Assembly (NCBI GenBank): GCA_964511015.1
Contig: CAZEDX010000011.1
Span: 20,026 to 84,025 of the forward strand
Direction of reading: 5' to 3'
DNA: 64,000 nucleotides
Origin: FEN-1099 sp964511015
GTDB lineage: Bacteria; Lernaellota; Lernaellaia; Lernaellales; Lernaellaceae
The position numbers were made by a program, and so were the translations under genes. This document shows positions 1 to 8,039 of this stretch, piece after piece; position 1 is the first letter of the stretch, and every line of letters begins with the position of its first letter. The notes beneath the pieces are model-generated. The model searched no databases, had not been told where the DNA came from, and saw only the letters and a list, made by a program, of their open reading frames with translations.

Positions 1-921
1 TAGCCGTTCTTCCACGCGCAGCATCTTGTCGTGGATGGCTTCGGATTGTTCGGGCGTGGTGTAGGCGAACATCTCAACCTTGGTGAACTGGTGTACGCGG
101 TACAAGCCGCGGCTGGCCCGGCCGTAGGCGCCGGCTTCCGTGCGGAAGCAGTGGCTGAGGCCACCGAGCAACAGCGGCAGTTCGGCCTCCGTCAGCACGT
201 CATCGGCCAACATGCCGCCGAGGGTGATTTCTGCGGTAGCGATCAGCGCCAGGTCCTGCCGTTCGATCGAATAGATCTGCGTTTCCTCACCGCGCGGGTT
301 AAAACCGATACCTTCGAGAATCGCCGGGCGCGCCAAGTCTGGGGTCAGGTGCGGATTAAAACCCTCTTCGATCAGCATGTCGAGCGCGAAACGGGTCAAC
401 GCCAATTCAAGCAACACAGCGTCACCCTTGAGGAAATAGAAATTGGCGCCGGCAACCTTGGTGCCGTGTTCGAAATCGATAATGTCCAGCGCTTTGCCGA
501 TTTCCACGTGGTCCTTGGGCTGGAAATCGAACTGCCGGGGCTGACCCCAGCGGCGCAATTCGTGATTGTCGTTTTCCGTTGCCCCGACCGGCGCATCCGG
601 ATGCGTCATGTTGGGGATCGTTTTGAGCAGCTCCTCCAAAGATGCCTCCAGGGTTTTGGCCTGGGCTTCGTTTTCGGCGATCTTGCCCTTGAGCGCGCGG
701 CCTTCTTCAATCAACGCGGCGCGGCGTTCGGGCTCCATTTTTCCTTTCATCGAAGCAGCGGTTTCGTTGGCGCGGCGGCGCAGTTCGTCGCCTTCCACCT
801 TCGTCATGCGGCGGCGTTCGGCAATGTCAGCCAGAGCGGTCAAATCTACTTTTACATTTCGGTTGCGGGCATTCGCCGCCACTGCATCCAGGTTCTGCAG
901 CACATAGTGTAGATCGAGCAT
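1..921 (-). CDS. serS: Seryl-tRNA synthetase, 5' part (gene runs off the window)
   Basis: This gene charges tRNA-Ser with serine in the cytoplasm. The 307 codons present cover the N-terminal tRNA-binding coiled-coil arm (about residues 30-100, rich in Lys, Glu, Arg and Ala) and most of the class II catalytic domain. They include the motif 2 region, where FRTEAG is followed by YRVHQFTKVEMF. Motif 3 lies beyond position 1, so the C-terminus is missing only because the window ends (family length about 425-430). The ATG at 921 is preceded by a GGGAAAGG Shine-Dalgarno (SD)-like stretch. The gene diverges from a glycosyltransferase pair with about 130 bases between them. Identity is secure. Confidence 0.95.
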   Translation of the reverse strand, partial: MLDLHYVLQNLDAVAANARNRNVKVDLTALADIAERRRMTKVEGDELRRRANETAASMKGKMEPERRAALIEEGRALKGKIAENEAQAKTLEASLEELLKTIPNMTHPDAPVGATENDNHELRRWGQPRQFDFQPKDHVEIGKALDIIDFEHGTKVAGANFYFLKGDAVLLELALTRFALDMLIEEGFNPHLTPDLARPAILEGIGFNPRGEETQIYSIERQDLALIATAEITLGGMLADDVLTEAELPLLLGGLSHCFRTEAGAYGRASRGLYRVHQFTKVEMFAYTTPEQSEAIHDKMLRVEERL

Positions 922-955
922 CGGTCAAGCCTTTCCCGATTGAATGGGGAGGAAA

Positions 956-985
956 AATGTACCAATTCCTACCGCCTGGCGGCAA
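956..985 (-). promoter_or_regulatory. Candidate sigma-70 promoter for serS
   Basis: On the minus strand TTGCCG (985-980) is followed after 18 bases by TACATT (961-956), 35 bases before the serS ATG. Both boxes match consensus at four of six positions, so this is plausible only. Confidence 0.35.
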
Positions 986-1021
986 GTGGCTCACTACCGC
1001 TCATGCAGATCGGATTTCCGG

Positions 1022-1027
1022 TATAAT
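1022..1027 (+). promoter_or_regulatory. Perfect -10 box (TATAAT) before the glycosyltransferase pair
   Basis: TATAAT at 1022-1027 lies 27 bases before the ATG at 1054. No good -35 box is seen 16-18 bases upstream, so an activator or a non-consensus -35 would be needed. Confidence 0.4.
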
Positions 1028-1053
1028 TGTCCTATTGTACCGACGGAGGTGGA

Positions 1054-2199
1054 ATGCAGTTCGTCACCCGCGGCGCAGTGTGCGCGTTGGTCATGCCCAC
1101 CCGCAATCGCTGCGCGCGGTTGCAGGCTACACTGACGAGGTTGGCGGCCACGCCGGGCCCGGCGGTGGAAGTGATTGTCGTGGACAACGCTTCCACGGAC
1201 GGGACCACCGCGATGTTGGCCGAGCAGTATCCCAACGTGCGCGCCATTGAACTGAACGAGAACACCGGCGCCACCGGGCGCAACATAGGCGCACAAGCGG
1301 CCCAGGCCCCGTTCTTGTTCATGCTGGACGATGACAGCGGCCCGTACCCCGGCACCTTGGAAGAGGCTATCGACGCATTGCGCGACCCGAAGCTCGGAGT
1401 CGTTGCTTGCCAAGTGGTTCTGCCCGACGGATCCCGCGAAGAAGGAGGTAGCCGCTCGGCGTTTATCGGCTGCGGCGCGGTACTTCGCCGGCAGGATCTG
1501 CTGTCGTTTGGCGGATACCACCCGGAATACACGTGTTACGTCGAAGAATACGACGTTTCATATCGCTTTCTGGCGCTAGGGCTGGCCGTTCGCTATCTCG
1601 ATGAGTGCCTGGTCTGGCACGAGCCGACCGCACGCGATTCTTACGATTTTATGGTCGAGAAATTGCTTTCGAACAACGGCTATTTAGCCGCGAAATACTA
1701 TCCGACCGAAGAGGCGGTGCGCTTTGTCTCCTGGATCACCTATCGCTACAGCGTGTTCGCGCAACAAAAAGACGCGGCAACCGGGTTTCGCCGCGGCATG
1801 GAACAACTGCCCGAGAAAATTCTCCGCGGGCTGGCCGATCGGTTTCCTCTTACTGAGTCGGTGATGGACCTGATCATGCCGGAACGGGAAACTGCGCCGA
1901 CCTTTGCCGCACTCAAACGGCAAGGCGCTCAACGCATTGCCTTTCTGCGCGCGGGAAAGGAGTTGCCGGGCATGATCCAAGCCGCCCGCAACGCTGGTTT
2001 ACAGGTCGAAGCGATACTGGAATTCCCTGATGGACTTATGGCCAAAATCGAACGGCTGTTCGATACTCCAGTCGTACCTGCCGCCGAGGTCTCCCCGACA
2101 TTCGATGCCGTGGTCATTGGCGGAACGAGTCCTGGCTTCGTGCACAACACCTTGGCTCATGCCCAGCGGTTGGGAATCGCCAACGTGGTCGCGCCATGA
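1054..2199 (+). CDS. Glycosyltransferase family 2 with C-terminal extension
   Basis: This 381-residue enzyme is predicted to transfer a sugar from a nucleotide donor to a cell-surface glycan. The N-terminal GT-A fold shows MPTRNR, VVDNASTDGT (donor-binding strand) and LDDDSG (DxD-type metal site, about residue 93-98). The segment NTGATGRNIG is typical of rhamnosyl/galactofuranosyl-type GT2 proteins. The last 90 or so residues are extra to the catalytic domain and end in a hydrophobic strand-turn (VVIGGTSPGF) resembling a small Rossmann-like unit. The ATG at 1054 was preferred to an upstream in-frame TTG because GGAGG stands at 1045-1049. The stop overlaps the next start (ATGA), so the two glycosyltransferases are probably translated together. 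Acceptor unknown. Confidence 0.85.
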   Translation: MQFVTRGAVCALVMPTRNRCARLQATLTRLAATPGPAVEVIVVDNASTDGTTAMLAEQYPNVRAIELNENTGATGRNIGAQAAQAPFLFMLDDDSGPYPGTLEEAIDALRDPKLGVVACQVVLPDGSREEGGSRSAFIGCGAVLRRQDLLSFGGYHPEYTCYVEEYDVSYRFLALGLAVRYLDECLVWHEPTARDSYDFMVEKLLSNNGYLAAKYYPTEEAVRFVSWITYRYSVFAQQKDAATGFRRGMEQLPEKILRGLADRFPLTESVMDLIMPERETAPTFAALKRQGAQRIAFLRAGKELPGMIQAARNAGLQVEAILEFPDGLMAKIERLFDTPVVPAAEVSPTFDAVVIGGTSPGFVHNTLAHAQRLGIANVVAP

Positions 2200-3320
2200 A
2201 GAAACGGGTCCTATTCTTCTGCGACACTACTGCCCCTGGCGGAGTGGACACCTGTACTCGCGATCTGGCGCTAGCAGCCCGCCGTGAAGGTTGGGAAACC
2301 CTCGTAGCGATCGATCGTGTCGCCGGTGCCGATCGGTTGGCGATCGAGCTGAAAACGCACGATATCCCTCTGCGGCGTACAACGTTACACAAGCAATGGG
2401 ACGAAACGGAAAGAATCGCCGCTGTTGAAGCTCTTCTGTGCGAAAACAAACCTCATGTCGTCCACGTTCACCTGCCGGCGCCTTGGGCGGGAGTGGTACC
2501 GCGCGAATGCGCCCTGGCGGCGAACATTCCCTTTGTGGCCACGGAGCATAATGTTTCGGCCGATTTCACCCTTGAACCGCTGTTGCGCAAACGAATTGAA
2601 CGCGTCTACCAGGGCTCGCTGGCCCATGTTGCGGTGAGCCATGAAACCAAACGCCTGCTGGTGGAGCGTTTCGGGCTACCCGGCAACAAGATCGAGGTCA
2701 TTTCCAACGCTGTCGACACCGACTACTGGGCGCCGGCGACAACCGAGGAACGGGATGCAGGTCGCCAGCGTGTTGGTGCCCCGGCCGTGCCAATCGTCAT
2801 TTGTGTCGCCCGACTTGCACCCCAAAAAGGCATCGACGTGCTGCTGCGTGCTTGTGCTCTAGAACCACTGGCTTTCCGCAATTGGGTGTTGTTGCTGGCG
2901 GGAGAAGGGCCGGACGAGGCGGATTTGAGGGCCCTGGCCCAAGGGCTGGGCATTGCCGATCGCTTACGTTGGCTAGGCTGGCACACTGACGTGCGCCCGT
3001 TTTTGGCCGCAGCGGACCATTTCGTCTTGCCCAGCCGCTGGGAAGGCCAGCCCATGACAGTGTTGGAAGCGATGGCCGCGGGCGTCCCCGTGGTGGCCAC
3101 CGCTGTCTCCGGCACTCCGGAGGCTCTCGATTACGGTCGGGTGGGAACGCTGGTGCCGCCGGAGGATCCACTTGCCCTTTCCCAGGCGCTGGCGAACGAA
3201 TTGGATCGCGGGCGGGACGAAACACGGGTTCGCCTAGCTCGCGAGCATGTGATGGCGAACCACAACCTAAAGAAAAACCTCCGCCGAACCATAGCGTTAT
3301 GGTCCACCACGACCGGCTAA
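2196..3320 (+). CDS. Glycosyltransferase family 4 (GT-B)
   Basis: This 374-residue retaining glycosyltransferase of the GT1/GT4 group is likely to act in the cytoplasm on a lipid- or protein-linked glycan. The N-terminal half starts with a beta strand and a glycine-containing loop (APGGVDTC). The C-terminal donor-binding half contains VARLAPQKGID, LLLAGEGPD, LGWHTDV and the EX7E motif (EGQPMTVLE), followed by AAGVPVVATAVSGTPE, all family hallmarks. The start overlaps the stop of the GT2 gene by ATGA, so both enzymes probably work in one surface polysaccharide pathway. No flippase, polymerase or ligase is nearby, so the product cannot be named. Confidence 0.88.
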   Translation: MKKRVLFFCDTTAPGGVDTCTRDLALAARREGWETLVAIDRVAGADRLAIELKTHDIPLRRTTLHKQWDETERIAAVEALLCENKPHVVHVHLPAPWAGVVPRECALAANIPFVATEHNVSADFTLEPLLRKRIERVYQGSLAHVAVSHETKRLLVERFGLPGNKIEVISNAVDTDYWAPATTEERDAGRQRVGAPAVPIVICVARLAPQKGIDVLLRACALEPLAFRNWVLLLAGEGPDEADLRALAQGLGIADRLRWLGWHTDVRPFLAAADHFVLPSRWEGQPMTVLEAMAAGVPVVATAVSGTPEALDYGRVGTLVPPEDPLALSQALANELDRGRDETRVRLAREHVMANHNLKKNLRRTIALWSTTTG

Positions 3321-3343
3321 TTTGTTCCCTGGTAAAAGTGTCG

Positions 3344-3372
3344 TTGCGTGGCCGCCGGATCGCGTCTACACT
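3344..3372 (+). promoter_or_regulatory. Candidate promoter for the lipoprotein at 3414
   Basis: TTGCGT (3344-3349), a 17-base spacer, then TACACT (3367-3372). The predicted leader is about 35 bases, and the preceding gene ends at 3320. Box matches are only moderate. Confidence 0.4.
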
Positions 3373-3413
3373 TTGGTGGTCGGGGCCATTTTCGCCCTGG
3401 GAGGATGAAGACG

Positions 3414-4100
3414 ATGAAACGCAGCTTTGTGGTTGTCCTGGTCACTATGGTCGCTATTGCCTTTTCTTTTTGGCTGACGGCCTGCGATCAACTCAAGGAA
3501 ACGGTCAATGAGAATGCCAGTGAAACTGAGAACATCGACATCGACCTGACCCCCAGTTGGGTTCCGCTGGTCGCCGTCACCGCCGGCGGACAGGAATATT
3601 CGGCGATCTGCTATACCGAGCCGACAAACATCGACATGGTCATCGCCGCCACGGACTATGCCGACCTGTGGGAATCCGTCAGGGATCATCTCGACGAAAT
3701 GAACATCAAGGAATTCAGCTACGAGATCTCCGATAACAACGCAACCAGCAGCGGCGAGATGCTGTTGTACGTGGTGGAAGGGGAAATTCCAACGGGTATC
3801 GCCAGCTATCCCAACTTGCCTTTGGTGTTTGTGAACCCGAACGATCTTTCACCGTCCGACCTGGTGGCAAGCGTGCCCGTTCAGGCCGGGACCAACGTGT
3901 CCGACTGGACCGAGGTCAACTGGGAAGATGATGGTCAAAGCCGGCTGGAAGAACTGCTGATCGACTACGAGCAGACATTCCGCTACTGCCTGGATCTGAA
4001 CATCACACCGGTTTCCGCCGGTTCGCTGTCGAGCATTGAGCCGACGCTGAGGGTCAAATTGCACCTTAACGCCGACATAGTATTTGTGCCGCTCAGCTAG
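3414..4100 (+). CDS. Putative lipoprotein of unknown function
   Basis: The 228-residue protein has a short basic N-terminus, a long hydrophobic stretch and the lipobox LTAC at about residues 18-21, predicting signal peptidase II processing and a lipid anchor. The mature part is acidic, rich in beta-strand-like segments and without motifs I recognise. The second of two close ATGs (3414) was chosen because the TGGGAGG SD motif ends at 3404, giving nine bases of spacing, whereas the ATG at 3405 abuts the SD. It stands alone between the glycosyltransferases and a DUF2804 gene. Confidence 0.75.
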   Translation: MKRSFVVVLVTMVAIAFSFWLTACDQLKETVNENASETENIDIDLTPSWVPLVAVTAGGQEYSAICYTEPTNIDMVIAATDYADLWESVRDHLDEMNIKEFSYEISDNNATSSGEMLLYVVEGEIPTGIASYPNLPLVFVNPNDLSPSDLVASVPVQAGTNVSDWTEVNWEDDGQSRLEELLIDYEQTFRYCLDLNITPVSAGSLSSIEPTLRVKLHLNADIVFVPLS

Positions 4101-4171
4101 ACAGTAGCGAGTCACATTGCGGCGCCGAACCGGAAGCGCCGAAGTCCACACCGACAAACAAGGGGAAAGTC

Positions 4172-5203
4172 ATGTCGTTTGTATTTGCCGCCGCACCCTC
4201 CCGGTTGATTGCGCCAGACGGAAAGCCCTGTTTTGGCGTTTACGCCGGCCCGATTCCGGATCTCAACGTGCAAGATTACGCCTTCCGGAATCTGCGCCGT
4301 CCACCATGGACCCTGGTCGACAAGACCGCGCGCATGCTGCTCAAGAAATGGCAGTTCGTCGGCGTGCTCGATGAGGGCTTTGTGTTTGGTTCGGCGGTGA
4401 TCGATCTACGGTACGTCGGTGCGACTTTTTCCTATCTGTACGACAAGCAGAGCGCCCAGATGGTCGGACACACCGCACAGGCGCCGTTGGCCAAAGGCGT
4501 ACAGTTCTCGCCCAACGCCATCGTCGGCGATTCCTTCTATCGCGCCGGTGGCAAATCGCTGGAATTGGGCAATACCCTAAACAACGGCTGGCGCACGGCC
4601 AAACTGGATTGCGGCAGTCAGCTCAAGGCCGATGTCCGCTATCACGAGAACGCGACCGGCGTTTCGATAGTCACCCGCTTGGGCGTGCGCGGCTTCGGCT
4701 ACACCTACAAAATCGTCGGTCTGCCGGCCGAAGGTGAGGTTGTGGCCAACGGCAAGACCTACCCCTTGTCGAAGAACGCGGTCGCGTTGCTTGACTGGTC
4801 GGTGGCGACGGCACAACGCGAAACCTATTGGAACTGGGCTGCCGCCGCCGGCTCCGACACCAAGGGCAACCGCATCGCCCTCAATCTGTCATGCGGCATC
4901 AACGAAACCGGTCACACGGAAAACGTGTTCTGGGTCAATGGCCAGCCGGAAAAGCCCGACGTCGTTTCCTTCGATTACGATTGGAATGATCTCCATGCCC
5001 CGTGGCACATTCAGAGCATGGATGGGCGCGTCGATCTGACCTTCCACCCTGAGGGTGAACGCCTGGAAGACACCAACCTGCTAGTGGTTGCGAGTATTCT
5101 GCACCAACCGTTTGGCCGTTTCGAAGGCACGTTGAAAACCGACCGCGAGACGCATCAGGTTTCGCTGTATGGTTTCGCGGAAGAGCATTACGCCAAGTGG
5201 TAG
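4172..5203 (+). CDS. DUF2804 family protein (first of three paralogues)
   Basis: The 343-residue protein has no signal peptide. Its pattern is that of DUF2804: an N-terminal segment on a specific return motif (GVYAGPIPDLN), a central beta-rich region, TYWNWAAAAG in place of the Y-R-x-x-W-W segment, then NLSCGINETG, ENVFWVNGQ and a final LHQPFGRFEG. The family is of unknown biochemistry; its beta-rich make-up suggests a lipocalin- or lectin-like sandwich (inference). Two further copies lie at 20971-23080, with the same order of motifs. The start at 4172 has AGGGGAAA upstream. It is apparently monocistronic. Confidence 0.8.
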   Translation: MSFVFAAAPSRLIAPDGKPCFGVYAGPIPDLNVQDYAFRNLRRPPWTLVDKTARMLLKKWQFVGVLDEGFVFGSAVIDLRYVGATFSYLYDKQSAQMVGHTAQAPLAKGVQFSPNAIVGDSFYRAGGKSLELGNTLNNGWRTAKLDCGSQLKADVRYHENATGVSIVTRLGVRGFGYTYKIVGLPAEGEVVANGKTYPLSKNAVALLDWSVATAQRETYWNWAAAAGSDTKGNRIALNLSCGINETGHTENVFWVNGQPEKPDVVSFDYDWNDLHAPWHIQSMDGRVDLTFHPEGERLEDTNLLVVASILHQPFGRFEGTLKTDRETHQVSLYGFAEEHYAKW

Positions 5204-5232
5204 CCGAACGAGCCGGCGCCGAAACGGACCGG

Positions 5233-5502
5233 CTAGCGGGTAAACGAACCGCCGACCCGGATCATCCCGTAGTACTTGATGGTTCCCTGTGCCGCAGGCC
5301 CGACTTCTGAAGTCGTCCAGTACTGCCATAGGTAGACCGTGGTGCCGTCCGGGCTGGACGTGGTGAACCAGTTTTTGCCCGAAACGATGTCCGCCTGGGC
5401 GTTGGAGGGATGAATCACCCAACCGGCCACAACCGCCACCAAATTCAAAACCAACAACAAAGCCACCGCGATTAAAAGCTTTTGCGTACGCCGCTCACTC
5501 AT
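5233..5502 (-). CDS. Small membrane-anchored protein, unknown
   Basis: This 89-residue protein has one N-terminal transmembrane segment (about residues 9-31, mostly Leu, Val and Ala) and a short outside part with aromatic and Gly residues. Two ATGs are possible. The second (5502) is preferred because GGGG stands six bases before it, while the first abuts the GGGG. I do not recognise the family. It diverges from the lipoprotein gene at 5599 and is convergent with the DUF2804 gene. It could be an envelope protein of narrow distribution. Confidence 0.6.
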   Translation of the reverse strand: MSERRTQKLLIAVALLLVLNLVAVVAGWVIHPSNAQADIVSGKNWFTTSSPDGTTVYLWQYWTTSEVGPAAQGTIKYYGMIRVGGSFTR

Positions 5503-5541
5503 GGACATCCCCGTGTTTGTGTTTAGCCGATCGTACCATAC

Positions 5542-5570
5542 TTGTCAGGTGCGTCGCAGTTGGCTATTGT
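5542..5570 (+). promoter_or_regulatory. Sigma-70-type promoter for the lipoprotein at 5599
   Basis: TTGTCA (5542-5547), a 17-base spacer and TATTGT (5565-5570). The expected start point near 5577 gives a leader of about 22 bases with the SD just before the ATG. Confidence 0.55.
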
Positions 5571-5598
5571 CTGGCCGTTTTCAAGTGGAGACCTGCCA

Positions 5599-6048
5599 AT
5601 GAAGAAGCTGCTTGCCGTGACCTTGTTGTTGTTGTCCCTTGCCGCGTGCGAATGGCATGTGCAAGGCGAAGAACTGGTCCCCGGTGAAGACTGGTACCGC
5701 TACGACTACGTGTTCGAAAGCACCGCGGAAGGTTATGTGGGCAACAAGGCCTACATCAAGTTCAACGTCGGCGACGACGGAGCCGTGGACGGTGAAGCCA
5801 CCGGCGCATTCTATACCGAGTTTGCCGGCACCTTGATCGACGGCACTTTGGAACTTTACGGGCAGTACGTCAGCAACGCTTGTCCGGAGATTCCGTCACG
5901 CGCTTGGTTCGGCGGCATCATGGCCGGCACGACACTGACCGGCAGCTGGCAAGTGGAATCCTGCGAAGTGTCGGAACTCGCTTATGAGGGAACATTGGTC
6001 GGAGGCCGCAAATACGGCTCGGACGACAACACCGAAGAAGATCAGTGA
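5599..6048 (+). CDS. Putative small lipoprotein, unknown
   Basis: The 149-residue product begins with MKKLLAV, a Leu-rich core and the lipobox LAAC at about residues 14-17, so it should be lipid-anchored. The mature part is acidic and beta-rich, with Gly turns (NVGDDG, GTLIDGTLELYG) of the kind seen in small beta-barrel or sandwich proteins, and it ends in an acidic DDNTEEDQ tail. The internal ATG at 5599 was chosen over an upstream one because the signal peptide starts there and a promoter ends at 5570. The last seven bases overlap the end of the convergent SDR gene. Confidence 0.75.
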   Translation: MKKLLAVTLLLLSLAACEWHVQGEELVPGEDWYRYDYVFESTAEGYVGNKAYIKFNVGDDGAVDGEATGAFYTEFAGTLIDGTLELYGQYVSNACPEIPSRAWFGGIMAGTTLTGSWQVESCEVSELAYEGTLVGGRKYGSDDNTEEDQ

Positions 6049-7037
6049 GAAAACTCGATTCGCCCTTTCGGTTTGTACCCCAATTCCCGCCGCGCTTTAG
6101 AGATGTCGAGTAGTGCCGTGTACTTCTGCCGCTCGCGATCGACGCTGTAATAGTACTCGGTCAATCCGAGCTTGCGCTGCATCCAGTTCACCGGCGCCAA
6201 CAGCGGCTCAGGAAGGCCTATTACGGTCGAGCCGTTCAAGGCCGCAAAGGTGGTAATCGGCGCGGTATCCAGGCCGGCGATGTTGTAGATCCCCTGCACC
6301 GGCTTCATGATCGCCAGCGTAATGGCTTGGATGACATCTTTCATGTGCAGCAGGTTGACCAGCGGATTGAACCCCATCGTCTTGATCACCGGCTTGCTAT
6401 CGAAGTAGGCGTTGAACTGCCCTTCGATGTTACGGCCGACGATGTTGGTCATGCGCAGAATGACAATCTTCATGCGTCCGTTGTCCATAAAGGAGCGGCA
6501 GATCATGTCCGCGTCGACGCGGTCTTTGACCCACTGATCGGCGTTCGGATCGAAGTTCAGATCGGCATTCTCGTCGAGATAAGACGGGTTGTGGGGCAGC
6601 AACTTGTAGACCACGTCCGAGCTTTTGAAAACGAACTTGTCGATGCTAGGTGTCTCCAAACATTTGCGCAACAGGTCGCGCGTGCCTTCCACGTTCAAGC
6701 GGTGGGTGTCTTCGCCGCGAACCGGCCGGTTCTGAAAGGCCAAGTGTACCACCGTGTTGAGATCGGCTTCCCGGAAAGTCTTCGACAGAAAGAGATTCTT
6801 CAACTCGCGGTATTTGAGAATATCACACTGCCGATAAATGAATTTCTCGGGGGGATGATCGTTGAAATAGTAAGGCTTTTCGCCGCGGGCAACGCCGAGG
6901 ATGACGCCCACCTGCGGCTCGTTCACCAGATGGGTCAGCAGATTGCGGCCGATGCTGGTGGTGACGCCCGTGATGAGGATATTCCGTTTCTTGGCCTTGT
7001 GTCCTTCCCGCCCATTTACGCTCTTCGCCCGCGCCAT
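6042..7037 (-). CDS. Extended SDR family (NAD-dependent epimerase/dehydratase-like), altered active site
   Basis: This 331-residue protein has the shape of an extended short-chain dehydrogenase. It has an N-terminal dinucleotide-binding strand-loop (ITGVTTSIGRNL), an acidic DIL strand, VVHLAFQ, the LNVEGTRDLL helix and a C-terminal LDISKARRELGYKPKG signature of nucleotide-sugar epimerases. The usual TGxxGxxG has Thr for its middle Gly. Where Tyr-x3-Lys is expected the sequence reads WVKDR, so the catalytic Tyr and Lys are Trp and Arg. It may bind a nucleotide without classical oxidoreductase chemistry (inference). It follows the acyltransferase gene by three bases in one operon, suggesting a joint role in lipid or envelope metabolism. 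Confidence 0.8.
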   Translation of the reverse strand: MARAKSVNGREGHKAKKRNILITGVTTSIGRNLLTHLVNEPQVGVILGVARGEKPYYFNDHPPEKFIYRQCDILKYRELKNLFLSKTFREADLNTVVHLAFQNRPVRGEDTHRLNVEGTRDLLRKCLETPSIDKFVFKSSDVVYKLLPHNPSYLDENADLNFDPNADQWVKDRVDADMICRSFMDNGRMKIVILRMTNIVGRNIEGQFNAYFDSKPVIKTMGFNPLVNLLHMKDVIQAITLAIMKPVQGIYNIAGLDTAPITTFAALNGSTVIGLPEPLLAPVNWMQRKLGLTEYYYSVDRERQKYTALLDISKARRELGYKPKGRIEFSH

Positions 7038-7040
7038 AAT

Positions 7041-7928
7041 CTACTTCCCCTCCAGGCCAAAAACGCTGGACCGCTTTTCCAGGCCGTGATTCACCAGGTC
7101 CTGAACCTCCAACTGGACCTTGTCCGCCAGCATGCGAACGGTTTCAGGATCATCGACGACATCGGGACCGTACTCGCGGTAGTACTCGATCGGCTCCCCG
7201 TAGTAGATGTTGTATTTGGTGGGCAGGGGCAAGAAACCCAGCGGTCCCAACAAGGGAAACGTCGGCGTGATCGGGAAATAGGGAAAATTGAACAGGCGCG
7301 CCAAGGGTTTCAAATTGCCGATCATAGGCGCCTGCTCTTCCGCGCCAATCACGGCGGTCGGGATAATCGGGGCTTTGTGAGTTAGACTTAGCTCGATAAA
7401 GCCGACGGCGAATTTTTGCACCTTGTAACGACGCGAAAACGGTTTGCCGATGCCACGGGTGCCTTCGGGAAATACGGCACACAGTTCGCCATTGCCCAGC
7501 AAATCCTGGAAATTCCGTCGCGCGCCGACCACTTGGCCAATGCGATAGAAAAATACGTTGATCCAAGGCAAGAAGCCCATAAAGTTGTCAACCACGGCCC
7601 GCATGATACGGGGCTGGTCCATCTTCATGATCAGGTCGACACCAATCATCGCCGCATCGATGGGAATGACCCCGGAATGATTGGGGGTCACCAGCGCGGC
7701 GCCGGTCTTGGGAACATTCTCGTGGCCACAGCTTTCCACCCGGAACCAATACAGATAGACATAGCGGGCGAAGGCGTAGGCCAGCACCGCCGTTTCCTTC
7801 TCCATGCCGAACTGGTCATAGCCGAAGCCGAGATCGTTGATCTCCAAAGCAATGGCGCGCTCGTATTCCTCCGGCGGTAAAAGACGCCGGGCGATCGCCA
7901 AGGCTTGTTTCCTTTGCTTGCTGGTCAT
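7041..7928 (-). CDS. PlsC-like lysophospholipid acyltransferase family protein
   Basis: The 295-residue protein belongs to the LPLAT superfamily, which transfers acyl chains to glycerol-phosphate-like acceptors at the inner membrane. The visible blocks are TPNHSGVIPIDAAMIG (block I, about residues 82-97), AVFPEGTRGIGKP (block III) and APIIPTAVIG (block IV). Block I is unusual: His and Asp are separated by six residues, not the usual four. The N-terminal 70 residues are helical and extra to the domain. The ATG at 7928 was preferred to one 42 bases upstream because GGGGAAGGA precedes it by about seven bases. It is first in an operon with the SDR gene. Substrate not deducible. Confidence 0.85.
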   Translation of the reverse strand: MTSKQRKQALAIARRLLPPEEYERAIALEINDLGFGYDQFGMEKETAVLAYAFARYVYLYWFRVESCGHENVPKTGAALVTPNHSGVIPIDAAMIGVDLIMKMDQPRIMRAVVDNFMGFLPWINVFFYRIGQVVGARRNFQDLLGNGELCAVFPEGTRGIGKPFSRRYKVQKFAVGFIELSLTHKAPIIPTAVIGAEEQAPMIGNLKPLARLFNFPYFPITPTFPLLGPLGFLPLPTKYNIYYGEPIEYYREYGPDVVDDPETVRMLADKVQLEVQDLVNHGLEKRSSVFGLEGK

Positions 7929-7968
7929 TGACCGATCCTTCCCCTCGATGCACCCATCACAAAACATC

Positions 7969-7998
7969 ATTTTATCACTTGAATTTGCGTAGGGTCAA
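7969..7998 (-). promoter_or_regulatory. Promoter for the acyltransferase-SDR operon
   Basis: On the minus strand TTGACC (7998-7993), 18 bases, then TAAAAT (7974-7969). Both boxes match five of six consensus positions. The leader to the ATG at 7928 is about 35 bases. Confidence 0.6.
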
Positions 7999-8007
7999 AT
8001 TTACTTT
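7979..8007 (+). promoter_or_regulatory. Weak candidate promoter for the operon at 8040
   Basis: TTGAAT (7979-7984), 17 bases, TACTTT (8002-8007). It overlaps the divergent minus-strand promoter, so the two could compete for polymerase. The -10 match is poor. Confidence 0.3.
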
Positions 8008-8039
8008 TACCTTAGCTCGTACTCAGGAAAGTTGGGCTT

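Noticed and set aside
31..912. A 293-codon plus-strand frame at the window start
   Set aside because: It is antisense to serS, whose motifs are clear on the other strand.
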